Shown in pieces: positions 60,828 to 64,000 of a stretch of 64,000 nt of DNA (position 1 is the first letter of the stretch; each line of letters opens with the position of its first letter). The stretch comes from Rhizobium ecuadorense. GTDB lineage: Bacteria; Pseudomonadota; Alphaproteobacteria; Rhizobiales; Rhizobiaceae. Under the pieces are notes generated by a model that saw nothing but the letters and a program-made list of their open reading frames with translations, did no database searches and had not been told where the DNA came from. The stretch lies in contig NZ_LFIO01001107.1 in assembly GCF_001187535.1 (NCBI RefSeq), positions 62,001-126,000 of the forward strand, read 5' to 3'. A program made the translations under genes and the position numbers.

Positions 60828-61490
60828 ATGAAACCGGCGAAATCCTCGCCCGTGCAGATCGCCCGCCGCGGTTTGATGCTTGTCATCTCGTCGCCGTCGG
60901 GCGCCGGCAAATCCACCATCGCGCGCACGCTGCTGGAGCAGGACAGGCAAATCGGCCTCTCCGTCAGCGTCACCACGCGCCAGCGCCGCCCGAGCGAAGT
61001 CGAGGATGTGCATTACCACTTCAAGAGTGTGCGCGAGTTCGAGCGGATGCGCGACAGCGATGCGCTGCTCGAATCGGCGGAGGTGCATGGCAATTTCTAC
61101 GGCACGCCGCGCGAGCCTGTGGAGCAAGCCATGGCCGAGGGCCGCGACATGCTGTTCGACATCGACTGGCAGGGTGCCCAGCAGTTGCAGGAGAAGATGT
61201 CGGCCGACGTGGTTTCGATCTTCGTGCTGCCGCCGACTATGACCGAGCTGCAGTCGCGGCTGCACCGCCGCGCCGAGGATTCCGAGGAGGTCATCCAGAC
61301 GCGTCTGGCCAACAGCCGCGCCGAGATCGCCCACTGGCGCGAATATGACTATGTCATCGTCAACGACGACCTCAATGCCGCTTTCGACGCCGTCCAGTCG
61401 ATCGTCAGGGCCGAACGCCTGCGCCGCGACCGCCGCCATGGGATGTTCGATTTCGTCCGCGAGCTGCTGGAAGAGACGCCGTCGCTCTAA
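60828..61490 (+). CDS. gmk: guanylate kinase
   Basis: Phosphorylates GMP to GDP. The 220-residue enzyme has the Walker A SSPSGAGKST (about 19-28), the GMP-binding SVSVTTRQRRPSEVEDVHYHF region (about 47-68), and the FDIDWQGAQQL stretch. It starts 3 bp after yicC. Its stop codon overlaps the stop of rsmA on the other strand. Confidence 0.96.
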   Translation: MKPAKSSPVQIARRGLMLVISSPSGAGKSTIARTLLEQDRQIGLSVSVTTRQRRPSEVEDVHYHFKSVREFERMRDSDALLESAEVHGNFYGTPREPVEQAMAEGRDMLFDIDWQGAQQLQEKMSADVVSIFVLPPTMTELQSRLHRRAEDSEEVIQTRLANSRAEIAHWREYDYVIVNDDLNAAFDAVQSIVRAERLRRDRRHGMFDFVRELLEETPSL

Positions 61491-62314
61491 AGACTGTTTG
61501 CCAGAAGGCAGAATTCCTCGACCGACAGGGTCTCCGCCCGCCGGGCCGGATCAATCCCGGCCTTGACGAGCAGTCTCTCGCCGCCGAGTGGTTTGAGGCT
61601 CTGGCGCAGCATCTTGCGGCGCTGGCCGAAGGCCGCCTGCGTCACTCTTTCCAGATTGGCAACGGCGCAGGGAATGGGGTTTTCCCGGGGCATCAGATGC
61701 ACGACCGTCGAGGTTACCTTCGGCGGCGGCGTGAAGGCTTGCGGCGGCACGTCGAAGGCCATGCGCGCTTGCGTCCGCCAGCCGCAGAGCACGCCGAGCC
61801 GGCCGTAATGGTCGTCGTCTTCCGAGGCGACGATACGCTCGCCGACTTCCTTCTGAAACATCAGCGTCAGCGACTGCCAGAAGGGCGGCCAGGCCTTCGG
61901 CAACAGCCAGTTGACCAGAAGCTGCGTGCCGACATTGTAGGGCAGGTTGGCAATGATCTTGATCGGGCCTTCCGGCGCCAAGGCCTCGAAATCGGTCTTC
62001 AGCGCATCGCCTTCGATCACCTCCAGGCGGCCGGGATAATGATCGGCGATCTCGGCGAGCGCCGGCAGGCAGCGTGTATCCCGCTCGACGGCGATAACCT
62101 TTTTGGCGCCGAGCGCCAGGATTGCTCGCGTCAGTCCGCCCGGGCCGGGACCGACCTCGAAGACGGTCGCTTCTTCAAGCGCGCCCGCCGTGCGGGCGAT
62201 CTTCTGCGTCAGGTTGAGGTCGAGCAGGAAGTTCTGCCCGAGCGCCTTGCGGGCATCGAGGCCGTGACGCTGGATGACGTCGCGAAGCGGCGGCAGGCCA
62301 TCAAGTGCTGCCAT
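61487..62314 (-). CDS. rsmA: 16S rRNA (adenine-1518/1519) dimethyltransferase
   Basis: Dimethylates two adenines near the 3' end of 16S rRNA (KsgA). The 275-residue enzyme has the SAM-binding FEVGPGPGGLT (about 54-64) and the catalytic NLPYNVGT (about 122-129). It overlaps pdxA by one base at its start (TGATG), and its stop overlaps that of gmk on the opposite strand. Confidence 0.95.
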   Translation of the reverse strand: MAALDGLPPLRDVIQRHGLDARKALGQNFLLDLNLTQKIARTAGALEEATVFEVGPGPGGLTRAILALGAKKVIAVERDTRCLPALAEIADHYPGRLEVIEGDALKTDFEALAPEGPIKIIANLPYNVGTQLLVNWLLPKAWPPFWQSLTLMFQKEVGERIVASEDDDHYGRLGVLCGWRTQARMAFDVPPQAFTPPPKVTSTVVHLMPRENPIPCAVANLERVTQAAFGQRRKMLRQSLKPLGGERLLVKAGIDPARRAETLSVEEFCLLANSL

Positions 62315-63342
62315 CAGCGGCGGCTTTCCGTTGTACGGCCGAGTTGGGCGGCGAGCTTCAGCGCCGCAACCAGGCTCTGCTCGCGCGCCAAACCCTTGCC
62401 GGCAATGCCGAAAGCGGTGCCGTGATCGGGCGAGGTGCGTACGAAAGGAAGGCCGAGCGTGACGTTGACGCTGTCGTCGAAACCGAGCGCTTTGGCCGGG
62501 ATCAGCGCCTGATCGTGATACATGCAGATGGCGACATCGTATCGCGCCCGCGCCTCGTCATGGAACATCGTGTCGGCGGGCAGGGGGCCGATCGCATCGA
62601 TGCCCTCGTCACGTAGGCGCTCGATCGCCGGGCGGATGACATCCTCGTCCTCCCTGCCTATCGTCCCGCCTTCGCCCGCATGTGGGTTGAGGCCGGCAAC
62701 GGCGAGCCGCGGCGCCTCGATGCCGAAACGCTGTCTCAGGTCTTCATGAGCGATCCGGCAGGTTTCCACGATCAGGTCGCCGGTCAGCGCCTGCGGCACG
62801 TCCCTGACCGGAATGTGGATGGTGACGGGAATAGCCCGAAGCTTCGGCCCCGACAGCATCATGACAGGCGTCACCGGGCTGCCGGTCGCTCTGCCGGCGA
62901 GATCGGCGAGAAATTCAGTATGGCCGGGAAAGCGGAAGCCGGCCTCGTAGAGCACGGATTTGGCGATTGGGTTGGTAACGACCGCGAGTGCCTCGCCGTC
63001 GATGACAAGCGACACGGCTTTCTCGATTGCCGCGATCGTGCCCTTCGCCGTTGCCGCATGCGGTTCGCCGGCCACCACCTCGATGCCGGCGGGCACCGTC
63101 ATGACCGGCAGCGCGTCGGCAAATATGCCGGCAGCCTCGCCGGCTTTATCCGTCTCGCGGATCGAAACCGAAAGGTTGAGCTGGCGGGCTCTCAACGCCA
63201 AGACATCGGGATCGCCGATCAGGAAGAAAGGCGGCAACCCGAGTTCGCGCCGCCGGAGCCAGGCCATCAGCGTAATATCCGGCCCGATGCCGGCGGGGTC
63301 GCCCTGGCTCAGCGCAAGCGGTCGCGAAAACGGTATCGTCAT
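62314..63342 (-). CDS. pdxA: 4-hydroxythreonine-4-phosphate dehydrogenase
   Basis: NAD-dependent oxidation in pyridoxal phosphate synthesis. The 342-residue protein has the N-terminal LSQGDPAGIGPDI signature, a middle GLNPHAGEGG and a late ICMYHDQALIPAKAL, all typical of PdxA and carrying metal-binding histidines. It is separated by 6 bp from the SurA-like gene and overlaps rsmA by TGATG. Confidence 0.95.
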   Translation of the reverse strand: MTIPFSRPLALSQGDPAGIGPDITLMAWLRRRELGLPPFFLIGDPDVLALRARQLNLSVSIRETDKAGEAAGIFADALPVMTVPAGIEVVAGEPHAATAKGTIAAIEKAVSLVIDGEALAVVTNPIAKSVLYEAGFRFPGHTEFLADLAGRATGSPVTPVMMLSGPKLRAIPVTIHIPVRDVPQALTGDLIVETCRIAHEDLRQRFGIEAPRLAVAGLNPHAGEGGTIGREDEDVIRPAIERLRDEGIDAIGPLPADTMFHDEARARYDVAICMYHDQALIPAKALGFDDSVNVTLGLPFVRTSPDHGTAFGIAGKGLAREQSLVAALKLAAQLGRTTESRR

Positions 63343-63348
63343 CGTAGA

Positions 63349-64000
63349 TCAACGATAGGCGATCTGCGCCTTTTTGCGCAGTTCATCCAGATACTTTTTG
63401 CTGTTTTCGTTTTCCGGGCTGGCGTCCTTGTCAGCCTTGGACTTGCCGATATCTTCCTGGCGGAAGACCATCTCTGCCGCCTGGTCGTCGGAAACCTGGC
63501 GCTGGCTGCAGATCGCCAGATATTCGACGCCCTTGTCGGTGACGCGAGTCCCTGTCGTATTGCCTTTGGCCTGTTCGACCAGCGGCTTCCAATCCGGCGG
63601 GATTTCGGGGGCGAGCATACGGCCGAGATCGCGCACGGAAACGTCACGCATCGTCGCGGCAAAGACCTTTGCCTGGTCGCAGCCCGGAAATTTCGAGCGC
63701 GACGCCTCGGCTTCACCCTTGCGCTTGCCGGTGATGGCGTTGCGCTTGGCCTGCGGAATGACGAAGATGATCTGCTGCAGCATATATTCGGTCGTCACCG
63801 GCTTCTGCTTGTTGTTCTGCATCATGCGCGAGACGAGGTCATAGTTCGACAGCCGCGAGGTCGAACCGTAGCGCGCGTTGACGACCCGCGGCCAGCTCAT
63901 CTGCACGGCGATGAAACCCTTGAAATGGTCGACGCCGACGCCGGCGCGATCGAGGATCTGCGACATCTGCGCGACGGAAAGTTTGTTGCCGGCCGAAAAG
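63349..64000 (-). CDS. SurA-like peptidyl-prolyl isomerase/chaperone, C-terminal part (5' end outside window)
   Basis: The frame is open to the window's end, so only about 217 C-terminal residues are seen. The visible part (LSVAQMSQILDR, QIIFVIPQAKRNA, and a parvulin-like region ending CSQRQVSDDQAAE) fits the outer-membrane-protein chaperone SurA of rhizobia. Its position upstream of pdxA-rsmA is the usual surA-pdxA-rsmA order. Whether the full parvulin domain is active cannot be told from the fragment. Confidence 0.7.
   Translation of the reverse strand, partial: FSAGNKLSVAQMSQILDRAGVGVDHFKGFIAVQMSWPRVVNARYGSTSRLSNYDLVSRMMQNNKQKPVTTEYMLQQIIFVIPQAKRNAITGKRKGEAEASRSKFPGCDQAKVFAATMRDVSVRDLGRMLAPEIPPDWKPLVEQAKGNTTGTRVTDKGVEYLAICSQRQVSDDQAAEMVFRQEDIGKSKADKDASPENENSKKYLDELRKKAQIAYR

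Noticed and set aside
1..64000. CRISPR array, prophage, transposase, integrase, rRNA or tRNA genes
   Set aside because: No direct-repeat/spacer pattern, no mobile-element gene and no rRNA or tRNA signature was found on either strand by eye.

Overview
The window is a high-GC chromosomal segment of an alphaproteobacterium of the order Hyphomicrobiales, most likely Rhizobium of the leguminosarum/etli type. This is inferred from rhizobial gene order (acpS-lepB-rnc-era with recO nearby; purF-cvpA-radA-alr-dnaB; rplI, a DUF2232 membrane protein, rpsR, rpsF; fabD-fabG-acpP-fabF-mltG; pdxA-rsmA), from mosaic palindromic intergenic repeats of the rhizobial type, from two sequences matching the alphaproteobacterial CtrA site TTAA-N7-TTAAC, and from GC-rich codon use. 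No rRNA or tRNA gene, CRISPR array, insertion sequence, prophage or replication origin was recognised. Assignments rest on motifs read by eye; no database search was run.

Layout. 1-5750: DUF2062 protein (truncated), acpS, lepB, rnc and era, then a palindromic mosaic repeat, a Crp/Fnr regulator, a single-domain response regulator and recO. 5850-11400: aldo/keto reductase, MOSC protein, HD phosphohydrolase, a PAS-GGDEF-EAL protein with a degenerate GGDEF, and a one-EF-hand protein behind a CtrA-like site. 11550-18550: sodC, mscS, a GTGA-coupled ygfZ/HD/phosphatase trio, two unknown rhizobial proteins behind a second CtrA-like site, a TIGR02301-like protein, Nudix, YnfA, SRAP and a 48-residue basic protein. 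18800-25410: phosphatidylethanolamine synthesis (psd-pssA), an Atm1-like exporter, a LysM protein with mirror-image domain order and a LOG-family protein.

25450-29400 looks like an accessory cassette: a LysR regulator divergent from an MBL hydrolase, an overlapping alpha/beta hydrolase and a gate-type membrane protein. 29400-35540 holds rarD, a GNAT protein, cimA and a four-gene ATGA-coupled block (three GFA paralogs plus proline iminopeptidase) bounded by two different palindromic repeats. 35540-44520 is mostly housekeeping: cysS, a GH25 lysozyme, an SDR, purF, cvpA, radA, a LysE exporter and alr. An AraC-azlC-azlD module sits between alr and dnaB. 48450-50920 carries rplI, DUF2232, rpsR and rpsF.

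51190-53580 is a TPR protein with six 144-bp in-register repeats. The window ends with an aldo/keto reductase, the fatty-acid cluster fabD-fabG-acpP-fabF, mltG, yicC, gmk, and on the opposite strand rsmA, pdxA and a truncated SurA-like gene.

The parts least explained by known housekeeping roles are the LysR/MBL/hydrolase/gate cassette, the A-B-B-A LysM protein, the repeat-array TPR protein, the triple GFA operon and the two CtrA-linked sets of unknown genes.
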